Positions 9,102 through 19,722 of a DNA stretch of 64,000 bases are shown piece after piece; positions within the stretch are counted from its first letter, which is position 1, and every line of letters starts with the position of its first letter. The position numbers and the translations under genes are program-made. The stretch covers positions 186,001 through 250,000 of the forward strand of contig NZ_FYDL01000001.1 of the NCBI RefSeq assembly GCF_900187505.1. The letters run 5' to 3'. The notes under the pieces are model-generated. The model did not search any database, had not been told where the DNA came from, and saw only the letters and a list, made by a program, of their open reading frames with translations. Source of the stretch: Pseudomonas sp. Irchel s3h17 (GTDB lineage Bacteria; Pseudomonadota; Gammaproteobacteria; Pseudomonadales; Pseudomonadaceae).

Positions 9102-10930
9102 TGCCTTTGCGTCCCCTGCTGGGCCTGCTGTTTGCCGGGATGTGCAGCGTTTCCCTCGCGGCCCCGCAACACGCCCTGACCCTGTACAACGAGCCAGCGA
9201 AATACCCCGCCGACTTCAAGCACTTCGACTACGTCAACCCGGACGCGCCCAAGGGCGGCACCTTCCGCCAGGCCGGCTTCGGCGGCTTCGACAGCCTCAA
9301 CCCCTTCATCAGTAAAGGCGTGGCGGCCACCGACATCGACCTGATCTACGACACCCTGGCCCGGCAAAGCCTGGATGAGCCTTTCACCGAGTACGGCCTG
9401 ATCGCCGGCAAGATCGAAAAGGCCCCGGACAACAGTTGGGTGCGTTTCTACCTGCGTCCCGAAGCGCGCTTCCATGATGGCCATCCGGTGCGTGCCGACG
9501 ACGTGGTGTTCAGCTTCCAGACCCTGATGAAAAGCGGCGCCCCGCTCTACCGTGGCTACTATGGCGACGTCCAGGAAGTGGTCGCCGAAGACCCGCTGCG
9601 GGTACTGTTCAAGTTCAAACACAACAACAATCGCGAGCTGCCGCTGATTCTCGGCCAGCTTCCGGTCCTGCCCAAGCACTGGTGGGAAAACCGAGACTTC
9701 TCCAAGGGCAACCTGGAAATCCCCCTGGGCAGCGGCCCGTACAAGGTCAGCGAGGTCAAGGCCGGGCGCTCGGTACGCTATGAACGCGTCAAGGACTACT
9801 GGGGCAAGGACCTGCCGATCAACCGGGGGTTCTACAACTTCGACGTCATGACCACCGACTATTACCGTGACAACACCGTGGCGCTGGAAGCCCTCAAGGC
9901 CGGTCAATTCGACTACTGGCTGGAGATGACCGCGAAGAGCTGGGCCAACGCCTACAACATCCCGGCGGTCACCGAGGGCCGGCTGATCAAGGAGCAGATC
10001 CCCAACAGCAACCCGACCGGCATGCAAGGCTTCATCTTCAACTTGCGTCGTCCGGTGTTCCAGGATGTGCGCGTGCGGCAGGCCCTGAGCCTGTTGCTGG
10101 ACTTCGAGTGGACCAACAAGCAGCTGTTCAACGGCGCCTACGCCCGCACCCGCAGCTACTTCGAGAACTCGGAAATGGCCGCCACCGGCCTGCCGGACGC
10201 GGCACAACTGGCGATCCTCGAGCCGTTGCGCGGCAAGATCCCCGACCAGGTCTTCAGCGAAGCCTTCCAGAATTCGGTATGTGATGGCAGCGGGATGATC
10301 CGCGCCCAACAGCGCCAGGCCTATCAGTTGCTGCAGGAAGCCGGCTGGCGGATCGTTGACGACAAGATGGTCGATGCCAGCGGCAAACCGGTGACCATCG
10401 AGTTCCTGCTGGCCCAGACCGAGTTCGAGCGGGTGCTGCTGCCGTTCAAGCGCAACCTGAGTGACCTGGGGATCGACCTGGTGATTCGCCGGGTCGATGT
10501 GTCGCAGTACATCAACCGGGTGCGCTCGCGGGACTTCGACATGGTGGTGGGCAGCTTCCCCCAGTCCAGTTCACCGGGTAACGAACAGCGCGAGTTCTGG
10601 AAATCGGAAAGCGCCGACAAGCCCGGCAGCCGCAACTACATCGGCCTCAGGGACCCGGCCATCGACCAACTGGTCGAGGAGCTGATCAATGCCGACTCGC
10701 GCAACAGCCTGGTGGCCCACGCCCGGGCGCTCGACAGGGTGCTGCAATGGGGCTATTACGTGATCCCCAACTGGCACATCAAGACCTGGCGCGTAGCCTA
10801 CTGGAATCACATCGGCCATCCGCAGGTCCCGCCGGCCTATGACGTTGGCATCAACACCTGGTGGGTCAAACCCGACGCCAAACCTGCGATCGAAGTCCTG
10901 AGCAAAGAGCAAACGGGCGTGGAGCAATAA
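9098..10930 (+). CDS. ABC importer binding protein 2 (NppA2/YejA type)
   Basis: Second SBP_bac_5 binding protein, 610 residues and clearly a paralogue of its upstream neighbour (both contain [10 protein letters not shown] followed by NRG, and [18 protein letters not shown]). The start is ATG 9098, overlapping the previous stop by 4 bp; ATG 9101 is an alternative. Signal peptide [19 protein letters not shown]. The much longer open frame that begins at 8321 is out-of-frame overlap with the first gene and was discarded. Two binding proteins sharing one translocator suggests a widened ligand range (inference). Confidence 0.9.
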   Translation: MMPLRPLLGLLFAGMCSVSLAAPQHALTLYNEPAKYPADFKHFDYVNPDAPKGGTFRQAGFGGFDSLNPFISKGVAATDIDLIYDTLARQSLDEPFTEYGLIAGKIEKAPDNSWVRFYLRPEARFHDGHPVRADDVVFSFQTLMKSGAPLYRGYYGDVQEVVAEDPLRVLFKFKHNNNRELPLILGQLPVLPKHWWENRDFSKGNLEIPLGSGPYKVSEVKAGRSVRYERVKDYWGKDLPINRGFYNFDVMTTDYYRDNTVALEALKAGQFDYWLEMTAKSWANAYNIPAVTEGRLIKEQIPNSNPTGMQGFIFNLRRPVFQDVRVRQALSLLLDFEWTNKQLFNGAYARTRSYFENSEMAATGLPDAAQLAILEPLRGKIPDQVFSEAFQNSVCDGSGMIRAQQRQAYQLLQEAGWRIVDDKMVDASGKPVTIEFLLAQTEFERVLLPFKRNLSDLGIDLVIRRVDVSQYINRVRSRDFDMVVGSFPQSSSPGNEQREFWKSESADKPGSRNYIGLRDPAIDQLVEELINADSRNSLVAHARALDRVLQWGYYVIPNWHIKTWRVAYWNHIGHPQVPPAYDVGINTWWVKPDAKPAIEVLSKEQTGVEQ

Positions 10931-10931
10931 G

Positions 10932-12005
10932 ATGCTGGCGTACCTATTACGGCGACTGTTGCTGATCATCCCGACCCTGTTCGGCATCCTGCTGATCAAC
11001 TTCTTGATCATCCAGGCCGCACCTGGCGGCCCGGTGGAGCAGATGATCGCCAAGCTCGAAGGCTTCGAGGGCGCCACCAGCCGCATTGCCGGTGGCGGCG
11101 CCGAAGTCTCGGTGGCGGGCTCCAGCTATCGGGGCGCCCAGGGCCTGGACCCGGCGCTGATCAAGGAAATCGAACACATGTACGGTTTCGACAAATCGGC
11201 ACCGGAGCGCTTGTGGATCATGATCAAGAACTACGCCCGCCTGGATTTCGGCGACAGCTTCTTCCGCGACGCCAAGGTCATCGACCTGATCAAGGAAAAG
11301 CTGCCGGTGTCGATCTCCCTCGGACTGTGGAGCACCCTGATCATGTACCTGGTGTCGATTCCCCTGGGGATCGCCAAGGCCACCCGGCATGGCAGCCACT
11401 TCGACATCTGGACCAGTTCGGCGATCATTGTCGGCTACGCGATCCCGGCATTCCTGTTCGCCATCCTGCTGATCGTGGTGTTTGCCGGCGGCAGTTACCT
11501 GGACTGGTTCCCCTTGCGCGGCCTGACCTCGAACGACTTCGACGAGCTGAGCCTGGGCGGCAAGGTCCTCGATTACTTCTGGCACCTGGCGCTGCCCGTG
11601 ACCGCGCTGGTGATCGGTAACTTCGCCACCATGACCCTGCTGACCAAAAACAGCTTCCTCGACGAAATCAACAAGCAGTACGTGGTCACCGCCAAGGCCA
11701 AGGGCCTGACCCGGCACCGCGTGCTCTATGGCCATGTGTTCCGCAACGCCATGCTCCTGGTGATCGCCGGCTTTCCTTCGGCCTTCATCGGCATTTTCTT
11801 CACCGGCTCCCTCCTGGTGGAAGTGATCTTCTCCCTCGACGGCCTCGGCCTGATGAGCTTCGAGGCGGCGATCAACCGCGATTACCCGGTGGTCTTCGGC
11901 ACCCTGTTCATCTTCACCCTGCTGGGGCTGGTGGTGAAACTGATCGGCGACCTGACCTACACCCTGGTCGATCCACGTATCGACTTCGAAACACGGGAGC
12001 ATTGA
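10932..12005 (+). CDS. ABC importer permease (YejB/NppB type)
   Basis: Inner-membrane permease of 357 residues in the DppB/OppB family. It opens [21 protein letters not shown], the typical first helix of this group, and has the long periplasmic insertion of YejB homologues. The EAA-type cytoplasmic loop is visible as [25 protein letters not shown]. It starts one base after the stop of the second binding protein and is followed one base later by the partner permease, so translation is tightly coupled. Confidence 0.92.
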   Translation: MLAYLLRRLLLIIPTLFGILLINFLIIQAAPGGPVEQMIAKLEGFEGATSRIAGGGAEVSVAGSSYRGAQGLDPALIKEIEHMYGFDKSAPERLWIMIKNYARLDFGDSFFRDAKVIDLIKEKLPVSISLGLWSTLIMYLVSIPLGIAKATRHGSHFDIWTSSAIIVGYAIPAFLFAILLIVVFAGGSYLDWFPLRGLTSNDFDELSLGGKVLDYFWHLALPVTALVIGNFATMTLLTKNSFLDEINKQYVVTAKAKGLTRHRVLYGHVFRNAMLLVIAGFPSAFIGIFFTGSLLVEVIFSLDGLGLMSFEAAINRDYPVVFGTLFIFTLLGLVVKLIGDLTYTLVDPRIDFETREH

Positions 12006-12006
12006 G

Positions 12007-13026
12007 ATGCGCCTTTCCCCTCTCAATCGCCGACGTTACGAGCTGTTCAAGGCCAACAAGCGTGGCTGGTGGTCGCTGTGGCTGTTTCTGGTCCTGTTCG
12101 GCGCCAGCCTGGGCGCCGAACTGATCGCCAACGACAAACCGCTGGCCGTGCATTACGACGGCCAGTGGTACTTCCCGGCGCTCAAACGCTACCCGGAAAC
12201 CACCTTCGGTGGCGAATTCCCCCTGGAAGCCAACTACAAGAGCCCGTACATCCGCGAGCTGCTCAAGGCCAAGGACGCCTGGACCCTGTGGGCGCCGATC
12301 CCGTTCAGCTACCAGAGCATCAACTACGACCTGAAAGTCCCGGCCCCGGGCCCGCCCTCGACGGACAACCTGCTGGGCACCGACGACCAGGGCCGCGATG
12401 TGCTGGCGCGGGTGATCTATGGGTTCCGGGTGTCGGTGCTGTTTGCCCTGACACTGACCCTGCTGAGCTCGATCATCGGCGTGATCGCCGGGGCCTTGCA
12501 GGGCTTCTATGGTGGCTGGGTCGACCTGGCCGGCCAGCGCTTCCTGGAAATCTGGTCGGGCCTGCCGGTGCTGTACCTGCTGATCATCCTTGCCAGTTTC
12601 GTGCAACCCAACTTCTGGTGGCTGCTGGGCATCATGCTGCTGTTTTCCTGGATGAGCCTGGTGGACGTGGTGCGCGCCGAGTTCCTGCGCGGACGCAACC
12701 TGGAGTACGTGCGCGCCGCCCGGGCGCTGGGCATGCGCAATGGCGCGATCATGTTCCGGCACATCCTGCCCAACGCCATGGTTTCCACCATGACCTTCAT
12801 GCCCTTCATCCTCACGGGCGCCATCGGCACCTTGACCGCACTGGACTTCCTCGGCTTCGGCCTGCCCGCCGGCAGCGCGTCGCTGGGCGAGCTGGTGGCC
12901 CAGGGCAAGTCCAACCTGCAGGCGCCCTGGCTCGGCATCAGCGCCTTTGCGGTGCTGGCGCTGATGTTGAGTCTGCTGGTGTTTATCGGCGAGTCCGCTC
13001 GCGATGCCTTCGACCCGAGGAAGTGA
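12007..13026 (+). CDS. ABC importer permease (YejE/NppC type)
   Basis: Second permease, 339 residues, OppC/DppC family. An N-terminal cytoplasmic stretch and first helix (WWSLWLFLVLFGASLG) precede a periplasmic loop with the conserved GTDDQGRDVLARVIYGFRVS motif. The EAA loop reads VRAARALGMRNGAIMFRHILPNAM. It pairs with the previous gene product to form the membrane channel. The ATP-binding gene follows immediately (ATG 13028). Confidence 0.92.
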   Translation: MRLSPLNRRRYELFKANKRGWWSLWLFLVLFGASLGAELIANDKPLAVHYDGQWYFPALKRYPETTFGGEFPLEANYKSPYIRELLKAKDAWTLWAPIPFSYQSINYDLKVPAPGPPSTDNLLGTDDQGRDVLARVIYGFRVSVLFALTLTLLSSIIGVIAGALQGFYGGWVDLAGQRFLEIWSGLPVLYLLIILASFVQPNFWWLLGIMLLFSWMSLVDVVRAEFLRGRNLEYVRAARALGMRNGAIMFRHILPNAMVSTMTFMPFILTGAIGTLTALDFLGFGLPAGSASLGELVAQGKSNLQAPWLGISAFAVLALMLSLLVFIGESARDAFDPRK

Positions 13027-13027
13027 A

Positions 13028-14638
13028 ATGAATCAGGACAATCTGATCGAAGTGCGCGACCTCTGCGTCGAATTTACCAGCGGTGAGTCGCGACAGCGGG
13101 TGGTCGAAGGCGTCAGCTTCGACATCAAGCGCGGGGAAACCCTGGCGCTGGTGGGCGAAAGCGGCTCGGGCAAGTCGGTGACGGCGCACTCGATCCTGCG
13201 CCTGCTGCCCTACCCCCTGGCGAGCCACCCCAGCGGCACCATCCAGTATGCCGGGCATGATCTGCTGAGCCTGAAAGAGAAAACCATCCGGCACATTCGC
13301 GGCAACCGGATTGCGATGATCTTTCAGGAGCCCATGACCTCGCTCAACCCGCTGCACTCGATCGAGAAGCAGATCAACGAGGTATTGGGCATTCACAAAG
13401 GCCTGACCGGCAAGGTAGCCACCCGGCGCACCCTCGAGCTGCTGGAGCTGGTGGGCATTCCCGAGCCGCATAAACGGCTCAAGGCCCTGCCCCACGAGTT
13501 GTCCGGCGGCCAACGGCAACGGGTGATGATCGCCATGGCCCTGGCCAACGAGCCGGAGCTACTGATCGCCGACGAGCCAACCACCGCGCTGGACGTGACC
13601 GTCCAGCTGAAAATCCTCGAACTGCTCAAGGAATTACAGGCCCGCCTGGGCATGGCCCTGCTGCTGATCAGCCACGATTTGAACCTGGTGCAAAGAATTG
13701 CGCATCGCGTATGTGTCATGCAGCGCGGTTGCATCGTCGAACAGGCATCGTGTGAACAATTGTTTCGCGCGCCGCAGCATCCGTACACGCGGGAGCTGCT
13801 GGCAGCGGAGCCCAGCGGCAACCCGGCGACCAATGAAATCGGCCCGCCGTTGCTGCAGGTCGAGGACCTGAAAGTCTGGTTCCCGATCAAGAAAGGCTTT
13901 TTGCGCAGCACCGTCGATTACATCAAGGCAGTGGACGGTATCCACTTCAGCCTGCCCCAGGGCCAGACCCTGGGCATCGTCGGCGAGAGTGGTTCGGGCA
14001 AGTCGACGCTGGGCCTGGCGATTTTGCGCCTGATAGCCAGCAAAGGCGTGATCCGCTTTGAAGGCAAGCAGCTAGACTGCCTGTCGCAGCAACAGGTAAG
14101 GCCGCTTCGGCGGGAAATGCAGGTGGTCTTCCAGGACCCCTTCGGCAGCCTGAGCCCACGGATGTGCGTGAGCCAGATCGTCGGTGAAGGCCTGCGGATA
14201 CACAAGATCGGCACGGAGGCCGAACAGGAACTGGCTATCATTGCAGCCCTTGAGGAGGTAGGCCTGGACCCGGAAACCCGGCACCGCTACCCCCATGAAT
14301 TTTCCGGCGGGCAACGGCAAAGAATCGCCATTGCCCGGGCTTTAGTGCTAAAACCGGCGTTGATTTTGCTGGACGAGCCGACCTCGGCTCTGGACCGCAC
14401 CGTGCAACGCCAGGTGGTTGAACTGCTGCGCAGACTGCAAAGCAAGTACAACCTGACGTATCTGTTCATCAGCCATGACCTGGCTGTGGTGAAAGCGCTG
14501 AGCCACCAGCTGATGGTGGTCAAGCATGGCCAAGTGGTCGAACAAGGTGACGCGCAAGGTATCTTTGCCGCACCGCAACATCCTTATACACAGCAGTTGC
14601 TGGAGGCCGCTTTCCTGGCCCCAGCAACAGCCGAATAA
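13028..14638 (+). CDS. Dual ABC ATPase (YejF/NppD type)
   Basis: Fusion of two nucleotide-binding domains, 536 residues, like YejF and unlike the separate OppD/OppF subunits. First half: Walker A GESGSGKS (~residue 42), signature LSGGQRQRV, Walker [13 protein letters not shown]. Second half: Walker [10 protein letters not shown], signature FSGGQRQRI, Walker [13 protein letters not shown]. It powers the importer made by the four preceding genes. The start at 13028 begins one base after the permease stop. fabI follows after 19 bp, but has its own ribosome-binding site. Confidence 0.93.
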   Translation: MNQDNLIEVRDLCVEFTSGESRQRVVEGVSFDIKRGETLALVGESGSGKSVTAHSILRLLPYPLASHPSGTIQYAGHDLLSLKEKTIRHIRGNRIAMIFQEPMTSLNPLHSIEKQINEVLGIHKGLTGKVATRRTLELLELVGIPEPHKRLKALPHELSGGQRQRVMIAMALANEPELLIADEPTTALDVTVQLKILELLKELQARLGMALLLISHDLNLVQRIAHRVCVMQRGCIVEQASCEQLFRAPQHPYTRELLAAEPSGNPATNEIGPPLLQVEDLKVWFPIKKGFLRSTVDYIKAVDGIHFSLPQGQTLGIVGESGSGKSTLGLAILRLIASKGVIRFEGKQLDCLSQQQVRPLRREMQVVFQDPFGSLSPRMCVSQIVGEGLRIHKIGTEAEQELAIIAALEEVGLDPETRHRYPHEFSGGQRQRIAIARALVLKPALILLDEPTSALDRTVQRQVVELLRRLQSKYNLTYLFISHDLAVVKALSHQLMVVKHGQVVEQGDAQGIFAAPQHPYTQQLLEAAFLAPATAE

Positions 14639-14657
14639 CCTGAAAGAGGAGCAACAC

Positions 14658-15452
14658 ATGGGTTTTCTCGCCGGTAAGCGCGTACTGATCGTCGGTGTCG
14701 CCAGCAAGCTGTCCATCGCATCCGGCATCGCTGCCGCCATGCATCGCGAGGGCGCTGAGCTTGCCTTCACTTATCAGAACGACAAACTCAAGGGTCGCGT
14801 CGAAGAGTTCGCACAAGGCTGGGGTTCGAGCCCTGAGCTGTGCTTCCCGTGCGACGTGGCCAGCGATGAAGAGATCGCCAAGGTCTTCGAAGCACTGGGC
14901 AAGAAGTGGGACGGCCTGGACTGCATCGTGCACTCCGTGGGCTTCGCCCCGGGCGACCAACTGGACGGCGACTTCACCGAAGCCACCACCCGTGAAGGCT
15001 TCCGCATCGCTCACGACATCAGCGCCTACAGCTTCGTGGCCCTGGCCAAGGCCGGTCGCGAAATGATGAAAGGCCGCAACGGCAGCCTGCTGACCCTGTC
15101 GTACCTGGGCGCCGAGCGCACCATGCCGAACTACAACGTGATGGGCATGGCCAAGGCTTCCCTGGAAGCAGGCGTACGCTACCTGGCCGGCTCCCTGGGC
15201 CCGGACGGCACCCGCGTCAACGCCGTATCGGCAGGCCCGATCCGCACCCTGGCCGCTTCCGGCATCAAGAACTTCCGCAAGATGCTGGCCGCCAACGAAG
15301 CGCAAACCCCGCTGCGTCGTAACGTCACCATCGACGAAGTCGGCAACGCCGGCGCCTTCCTGTGCTCGGACCTGGCGTCCGGCATCAGCGGTGAAATCAT
15401 GTACGTGGACGGCGGCTTCAACACCACCGCCATGGGCAACCTCGAAGAGTGA
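14658..15452 (+). CDS. fabI: Enoyl-ACP reductase (NADH)
   Basis: Catalyses the last reduction of each fatty-acid elongation cycle. From ATG 14658 it is 264 residues, matching FabI, with AGAGG-like SD sequence (AAGAGGAGC) 8 bases upstream; the open frame extends further upstream but that part overlaps the ATPase gene. Short-chain dehydrogenase fold with the FabI-type N-terminal motif [13 protein letters not shown] and the catalytic Tyr-x6-Lys in [11 protein letters not shown]. The target of triclosan-type inhibitors. The position after the Npp operon matches P. aeruginosa PA1806. Confidence 0.97.
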   Translation: MGFLAGKRVLIVGVASKLSIASGIAAAMHREGAELAFTYQNDKLKGRVEEFAQGWGSSPELCFPCDVASDEEIAKVFEALGKKWDGLDCIVHSVGFAPGDQLDGDFTEATTREGFRIAHDISAYSFVALAKAGREMMKGRNGSLLTLSYLGAERTMPNYNVMGMAKASLEAGVRYLAGSLGPDGTRVNAVSAGPIRTLAASGIKNFRKMLAANEAQTPLRRNVTIDEVGNAGAFLCSDLASGISGEIMYVDGGFNTTAMGNLEE

Positions 15453-15511
15453 TCTTCGCGGTGTGACAAAAAACCCGCCGATCGAGACGGGTTTATCAAA
15501 GGGTCACCCCC

Positions 15512-15553
15512 ACACCCTGCGAAGGCTACGCTTTCGCAGGGTGTTTTGTTTTT
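15512..15553 (+). terminator. Strong intrinsic terminator after fabI
   Basis: A perfect 12-bp stem (ACACCCTGCGAA paired with TTCGCAGGGTGT), 9-nt loop, followed by TTTTGTTTTT. A weaker hairpin (AAACCCG/CGGGTTT, 15471-15494) precedes it directly after the fabI stop. It separates the fabI operon from the convergent cytochrome gene. Confidence 0.92.
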
Positions 15554-15574
15554 GGAGGCCATCATCCTGAGCAA

Positions 15575-16204
15575 TCAATGCTGATCGGTATCGATCTCGG
15601 CAAACATGGTTTCCACCTCCCCGGCCTGGCTCCCCGCCTGCGGACACGGGCCACCGGCGTGTGCCCAGCGCTTGAACTGGGTAACGAACTCATCGTGAGG
15701 CACCGGCACGGGTGCCCGGTTGCCACCAGGGCGCCACCCCCACAACACCAGTTTGTCGTCACTGACATGCTTGATCAGCGCGGCAAAGTCGCGGTCACCA
15801 TTGCGGTCACGGTCCTTGATCATCTGGCACAGTTGATCGGCCGGCAAACCGATCCAGGCCATCTTGTGGGCCGGTGGCGGCAGGCTCCAGTGCGGGGCAC
15901 CGGGTGGCGTATGAGGACCATAGCTGGCCGGTGGATTGCCCTCGCCGTGACAGGTGGCACAGGGCAACCCGGCGGCTCCCTTGCCGTCGACACCGCGCAC
16001 CACGTTCATGGCATGGGGCGCCCCTGCGTCGGACTGCAGGGGTGAGTCATCGGGGATATGGCAGTTCTGGCAGCGCGGGCTCTGGAAGACCTTCTGCACC
16101 GTGGCAAACGCGGTCAATGCCGCCTGGTCTTCAGCAAACAGGTCCGGGGCGTAACCGCCCATCCCGAACAGCAGCACGGTGCCCAAAAACAGGTGCCGCC
16201 GCAT
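15575..16204 (-). CDS. Periplasmic c-type cytochrome, electron acceptor of the Mo-hydroxylase
   Basis: 209-residue exported protein starting MRRHLFLGTVLLFGMGGY with a Sec signal peptide. Two haem-c binding motifs are visible: CQNCH (residue ~45) and CATCH (~85). It begins one base after the stop of the molybdenum subunit gene and is the last gene of that operon, so it most likely carries electrons from the 2Fe-2S subunit to the respiratory chain, as in three-component periplasmic aldehyde dehydrogenases and isoquinoline oxidoreductase-type systems. The exact substrate is unknown. Confidence 0.82.
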   Translation of the reverse strand: MRRHLFLGTVLLFGMGGYAPDLFAEDQAALTAFATVQKVFQSPRCQNCHIPDDSPLQSDAGAPHAMNVVRGVDGKGAAGLPCATCHGEGNPPASYGPHTPPGAPHWSLPPPAHKMAWIGLPADQLCQMIKDRDRNGDRDFAALIKHVSDDKLVLWGWRPGGNRAPVPVPHDEFVTQFKRWAHAGGPCPQAGSQAGEVETMFAEIDTDQH

Positions 16205-16205
16205 C

Positions 16206-18374
16206 TCACACCCCCGCCAGTTGCAAGGGCAGCTCACGCAGCCGTTGCCCGGTCAGGGCGAACACCGCGTTGGCCACTGCCGGCGCGGTCGGCGGCACAC
16301 CGGTCTCACCGATACCGCCCGGTTTGTCGGAGCTGGGCACGATGTGCACCTCCACCACCGGCATTTCGTTCAGGCGCAGCACCTGATAGTCGTGGTAGTT
16401 GGACTGCTGCACCTGGCCGTCCTTGAACGTCAGCTTGCTGTGCAAGGTGAAGCCCAGGCCAAAGGTGATGCAGGACTCCATTTGCGCGGCAATGCTCGCC
16501 GGGTTCACCGCAATCCCGCAGTCGACCGCACAGACCACGCGGTGTACGCGGATCTTCAGGTTGTCCTGCGACACCTCGGCCACCTGCGCGACGTAACTGC
16601 CAAAGGACTCGTGTACCTCCACGCCCAAGGCGTGCCCCGCCGGCAACGGTGCCTTCCAGTTGGCCTTCTCCACCGCCAGGTTCAGCACGCCCAGGTGCCG
16701 CGGATGCGCCTTGAGCAAGGTGCGTCGGTATGCCACCGGATCCTGGCCGGCCGCCGTGGCCAGTTCGTCGATCAACGACTCCATGACGAAGGCCGTATGG
16801 GTGTGCCCCACCGAACGCAACCACAACACGCTGATCCCGGTCTGCGGTGAGTGCAGGTCTACCCGGTGGTTGGCCAGCCCAGTCAGGTAAGGACTGTCGG
16901 CCACCCCTTCGACCGAGGTCTTGTCGATGCCGTCCTTGACCATGGTCGCCTCCAGCATGGTCCCGGCCATGATCGACTGGCCGACCAGCACATGCTTCCA
17001 GGCCTGGGGCAAGCCATCGGCACCCAGGCCGATACGGGCCTGATGCACAAACGCCGAGCGGTAATAGCCACCGCGAATGTCATCCTCCCTCGACCAGACG
17101 GTTTTCACCGGCGCGCCCGCCGCCTTGGCCACCTGCACCGCTTCGCTGACAAAGTCCGAGGTCGGATTGGCCCGCCGACCAAACCCGCCACCGAGGAACT
17201 CGGTATGGATCACCACCTGCTCGGGTTTGAGCCCGGTGATTTTTGCCGCGATCATCTGGTCCAGGGTCTGGAACTGGGTACCGGTCCAGATCTCGCACTG
17301 GTCCGGGGTAATCCTGACGGTGCAGTTGAGCGGTTCCATCGGCGCATGGGCCAGGTAAGGCACGCTGTACTCCGCCTCGACGGTTTTCACCGCCTTGCCC
17401 AGCGCCGTATTGACGTCGCCGGCCTGGCTGGCGGGCGTCCCCGGGGTAGCGGCCAGTTTGCGGAAGCTTTGCAGCAGCGCCAGGCTGTCCAGCCCCTTGT
17501 TGGGGCCAAGGTCCCAGTCGATTTTCAAGGCATCGCGACCTAGCTTCGCGGCCCAGTAGTGATCGGCCACCACCGCGATCCCGGTCGGCACTTGCACTAC
17601 TTTATGTACCCCGGGCAGGGCCAGCGCGGCTTCGGCGTCGAATGACCTGACGCTGCCGCCAAACACCGGCGAACGGGCGACCATGGCGGTCAGCAAGCCG
17701 TCGAACTGCACGTCCATGCCGAACTTCGCCTGCCCGGTGATTTTCTGCGGAGTGTCCAGGCGCTGGGTGGGTTTGCCGATGATCCTCCAGTCCCTGGCCT
17801 CCTTGAGCTTGATCGACGCCGGATCCGGTGCCGGCAGTTGCCCGGCCTCATTGGCCAGCTCGCCATAGGTGGCCCGCTGATCACCGGCGATGACCACCCC
17901 CGACTCCGTCCGCACCTGCGACGGGGCAACATTGAAGCGCTTGGCAGCCGCCTGGACCAGCATCAAGCGGGCGGCGGCACCGGCCTGGCGATAACGGTCG
18001 AACTCCATCCAGGTCGAGGTGGAGCCCCCGGTAATCTGCATGCCTCCAAAGGCCGGCAGTCCATAGTCAGCGGCCGATGCCGGCGCGTGTTCAACACGGA
18101 TGCGGCTCCAGTCGGCATCCAGTTCTTCGGCGATCAGCATGCTCAGGCCGGTCCAGATCCCCTGGCCCATTTCCGAATGCCCCAACAGGACCGTCACTCG
18201 GCCATCGGGAGCGATGCGCAAAAAGGCGTTGGGGGCGAACACCGCGTCCGGTGCCGCGGCAGCCTGGGCAAAGCGATTGGCGCTGGGAATGAAGAACCCC
18301 ACCACCAGGCCCGCACCCAGCACGGCGCTGCCTTTCAGAAAGGTGCGCCGGGATGTATCCATAAAAGGACCCAT
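16206..18374 (-). CDS. Xanthine-oxidase-family molybdenum subunit (IorB-like)
   Basis: 722-residue molybdopterin-cytosine-dinucleotide subunit. The chosen start (ATG 18372-18374, MGPFMDTSRRTFLKG) has GGGGAGG 7 bases upstream; MDTS at 18362 is an alternative without a clear site. A twin-arginine signal (SRRTFLKGSAVLGAGLVVGFF) points to folded export to the periplasm. Cofactor and active-site motifs: GGGFGRR (~residue 370) and the GIGETG motif with the general-base Glu near the C-terminus. It starts 2 bases after the stop of the 2Fe-2S subunit. The family oxidises N-heterocycles (isoquinoline) or aldehydes; sequence alone does not decide. Confidence 0.88.
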   Translation of the reverse strand: MGPFMDTSRRTFLKGSAVLGAGLVVGFFIPSANRFAQAAAAPDAVFAPNAFLRIAPDGRVTVLLGHSEMGQGIWTGLSMLIAEELDADWSRIRVEHAPASAADYGLPAFGGMQITGGSTSTWMEFDRYRQAGAAARLMLVQAAAKRFNVAPSQVRTESGVVIAGDQRATYGELANEAGQLPAPDPASIKLKEARDWRIIGKPTQRLDTPQKITGQAKFGMDVQFDGLLTAMVARSPVFGGSVRSFDAEAALALPGVHKVVQVPTGIAVVADHYWAAKLGRDALKIDWDLGPNKGLDSLALLQSFRKLAATPGTPASQAGDVNTALGKAVKTVEAEYSVPYLAHAPMEPLNCTVRITPDQCEIWTGTQFQTLDQMIAAKITGLKPEQVVIHTEFLGGGFGRRANPTSDFVSEAVQVAKAAGAPVKTVWSREDDIRGGYYRSAFVHQARIGLGADGLPQAWKHVLVGQSIMAGTMLEATMVKDGIDKTSVEGVADSPYLTGLANHRVDLHSPQTGISVLWLRSVGHTHTAFVMESLIDELATAAGQDPVAYRRTLLKAHPRHLGVLNLAVEKANWKAPLPAGHALGVEVHESFGSYVAQVAEVSQDNLKIRVHRVVCAVDCGIAVNPASIAAQMESCITFGLGFTLHSKLTFKDGQVQQSNYHDYQVLRLNEMPVVEVHIVPSSDKPGGIGETGVPPTAPAVANAVFALTGQRLRELPLQLAGV

Positions 18375-18376
18375 GC

Positions 18377-18838
18377 TCAAGCCTCCCCGAGGTCGGCAGC
18401 GCGTTTGACCGCGGCACGAATGCGTGGATAGGTGCCGCAACGGCAGAGATTGCCCGACAGCGCCTGGTCGATGTCGCTGTCCGTCGGTGCCGGTATTTTC
18501 GCCAGCAACGCCACGGTCGACATGATCTGCCCGGACTGACAGTAACCGCACTGCACCACGTCGATCTCGGCCCAGGCGCGCTGCACCGGGTGCGAACCAT
18601 CGCTCGACAAGCCTTCGATAGTGAGAATCTTCTGCCCATTGGCGACTGCCGCAGCCGGTGTGATGCACGAGCGCAACGGCGCGCCATCGACGTTGACCGT
18701 GCAGGCGCCGCACTGGGCCATGCCACAACCGAACTTGGTCCCGGTCAGGTGCGCGACATCACGCAATACCCACAACAGCGGCATGTCGCCAGGCACTTCC
18801 AGGGGGTGATCCTTGCCATTGATATTGAACGTCAGCAC
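18377..18838 (-). CDS. 2Fe-2S subunit of the molybdenum hydroxylase (IorA-like)
   Basis: 153-residue ferredoxin-like subunit. GTG start at 18836-18838 with GAGGAG upstream. Cluster I cysteines: [16 protein letters not shown] and the later Cys of LRSC; cluster [11 protein letters not shown] and CRCGTY. It relays electrons from the Mo site to the cytochrome. No signal peptide is visible, so it is probably exported by hitch-hiking with the Tat-targeted large subunit (known for related enzymes, inferred here). First gene of the operon. Confidence 0.92.
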   Translation of the reverse strand: MLTFNINGKDHPLEVPGDMPLLWVLRDVAHLTGTKFGCGMAQCGACTVNVDGAPLRSCITPAAAVANGQKILTIEGLSSDGSHPVQRAWAEIDVVQCGYCQSGQIMSTVALLAKIPAPTDSDIDQALSGNLCRCGTYPRIRAAVKRAADLGEA

Positions 18839-19088
18839 GGCAATCTCCTCGGGGCGGTCAGGACTTTCGATGTCCTTTGATCGCGTCGCTGTGGCAACGG
18901 ATGCCTACGCGCGCGTCGGGTTATCCATTGAGCTAAGCGTAATTTCCCTGAGGGTCGGGGTTGAGCGACCACCGGTCACCCTACGACCCGCACAAAAACG
19001 GGGTCGGCTCTTCAAAGCCCCCTTGACGTTGTCACATCGACGGGCAACAACGCTCCTCCCATGCACCCGCTCGACACATCGCCCAAAA

Positions 19089-19107
19089 GCAAACCAATAT
19101 CATTTGC
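19089..19107. promoter_or_regulatory. Candidate Fur box upstream of the FecI-type sigma gene
   Basis: 19-bp inverted repeat with GCAAA/TTTGC arms. On the reverse strand it matches about 12 of 19 positions of the classical Fur consensus. It lies ~85 bp before the sigma-factor start, the expected place for iron control of a fecI-type gene. It sits inside a 353-bp gap (18839-19191) that must also hold the promoter of the divergent Mo-hydroxylase operon; nothing else was recognised there. Confidence 0.5.
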
Positions 19108-19191
19108 ATCACTGAAGGCCTTTTGCTTTAATCGCGACCAATTCCCATTTGCACCCTAGCCGCTACGGCGTCTCCTGGACATGCGCATTCA

Positions 19192-19716
19192 ATGATGGTC
19201 GTCGAAACCTCTCTCGTGCAGAACCTCTACACCAGCCACCATCGCTGGCTGTACGCGCTATTACGCCGACGCCTGAGCGATGCGTTCGATGCGGCCGACC
19301 TGGCACACGACACCTTTGTCCGCGTCCTCAAGCGCCCGCAGGACTTCGAGTGCGAAGTGCATGAGCGCTCTCACCTGGCGACCATTGCCCGGGGCCTGTG
19401 CATTGATCACTGGCGCCGCCGGCAGCTGGAACAAGCCTGGCTGCAGGCCCTGAGCGAACGCCCGCCAGCGCTGCAGCCCTCCCCCGAGCAACGCTTGATC
19501 ATCGTCGAGACCCTGCACGAAGTGGATGCCATGCTGCAGCGCCTGCCCAAGCGGGTCAGCGATGCGTTCATCCTCGCGCAATTGCATGGGTTGCCCTACA
19601 AGGCCATTGGCCTCGAGATCGGGGTGTCCGAACGCATGGTGAAGAAGTACCTGGCCCAGGCCCTGATGCATTGCGCCCTGCTGGAGGCCGAGCTCGACGG
19701 CCTGCTGATTGAGTAA
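19192..19716 (+). CDS. ECF sigma factor, FecI type
   Basis: 174-residue extracytoplasmic-function sigma factor. Region 2 (HRWLYALLRRRLSDAFDAADLAHDTFVRVL) and region 4 (LPKRVSDAFILAQLHGLPYKAIGLEIGVSERMVKKYL) are both complete. ATG at 19192 or the adjacent ATG 19195. It is followed 6 bp later by a FecR-type anti-sigma gene and then by a TonB-dependent receptor with an N-terminal signalling domain. The three form a cell-surface signalling unit: ligand-bound receptor, then FecR, then release of the sigma factor to transcribe the receptor gene. Confidence 0.92.
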   Translation: MMVVETSLVQNLYTSHHRWLYALLRRRLSDAFDAADLAHDTFVRVLKRPQDFECEVHERSHLATIARGLCIDHWRRRQLEQAWLQALSERPPALQPSPEQRLIIVETLHEVDAMLQRLPKRVSDAFILAQLHGLPYKAIGLEIGVSERMVKKYLAQALMHCALLEAELDGLLIE

Positions 19717-19722
19717 GCGCCC

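Noticed and set aside
12983..13519. Reverse-strand ORFs of 100-300 codons opposite the ABC importer genes
   Set aside because: They track the codon bias of the opposite strand and contain no recognisable domain.
18917..18940. Reverse strand carries TTAGCTCAATGGATA, identical to a tRNA-Arg D-arm pattern
   Set aside because: No acceptor, anticodon or T-arm follows in either direction, so it is not a tRNA gene and is too short to claim as a remnant.
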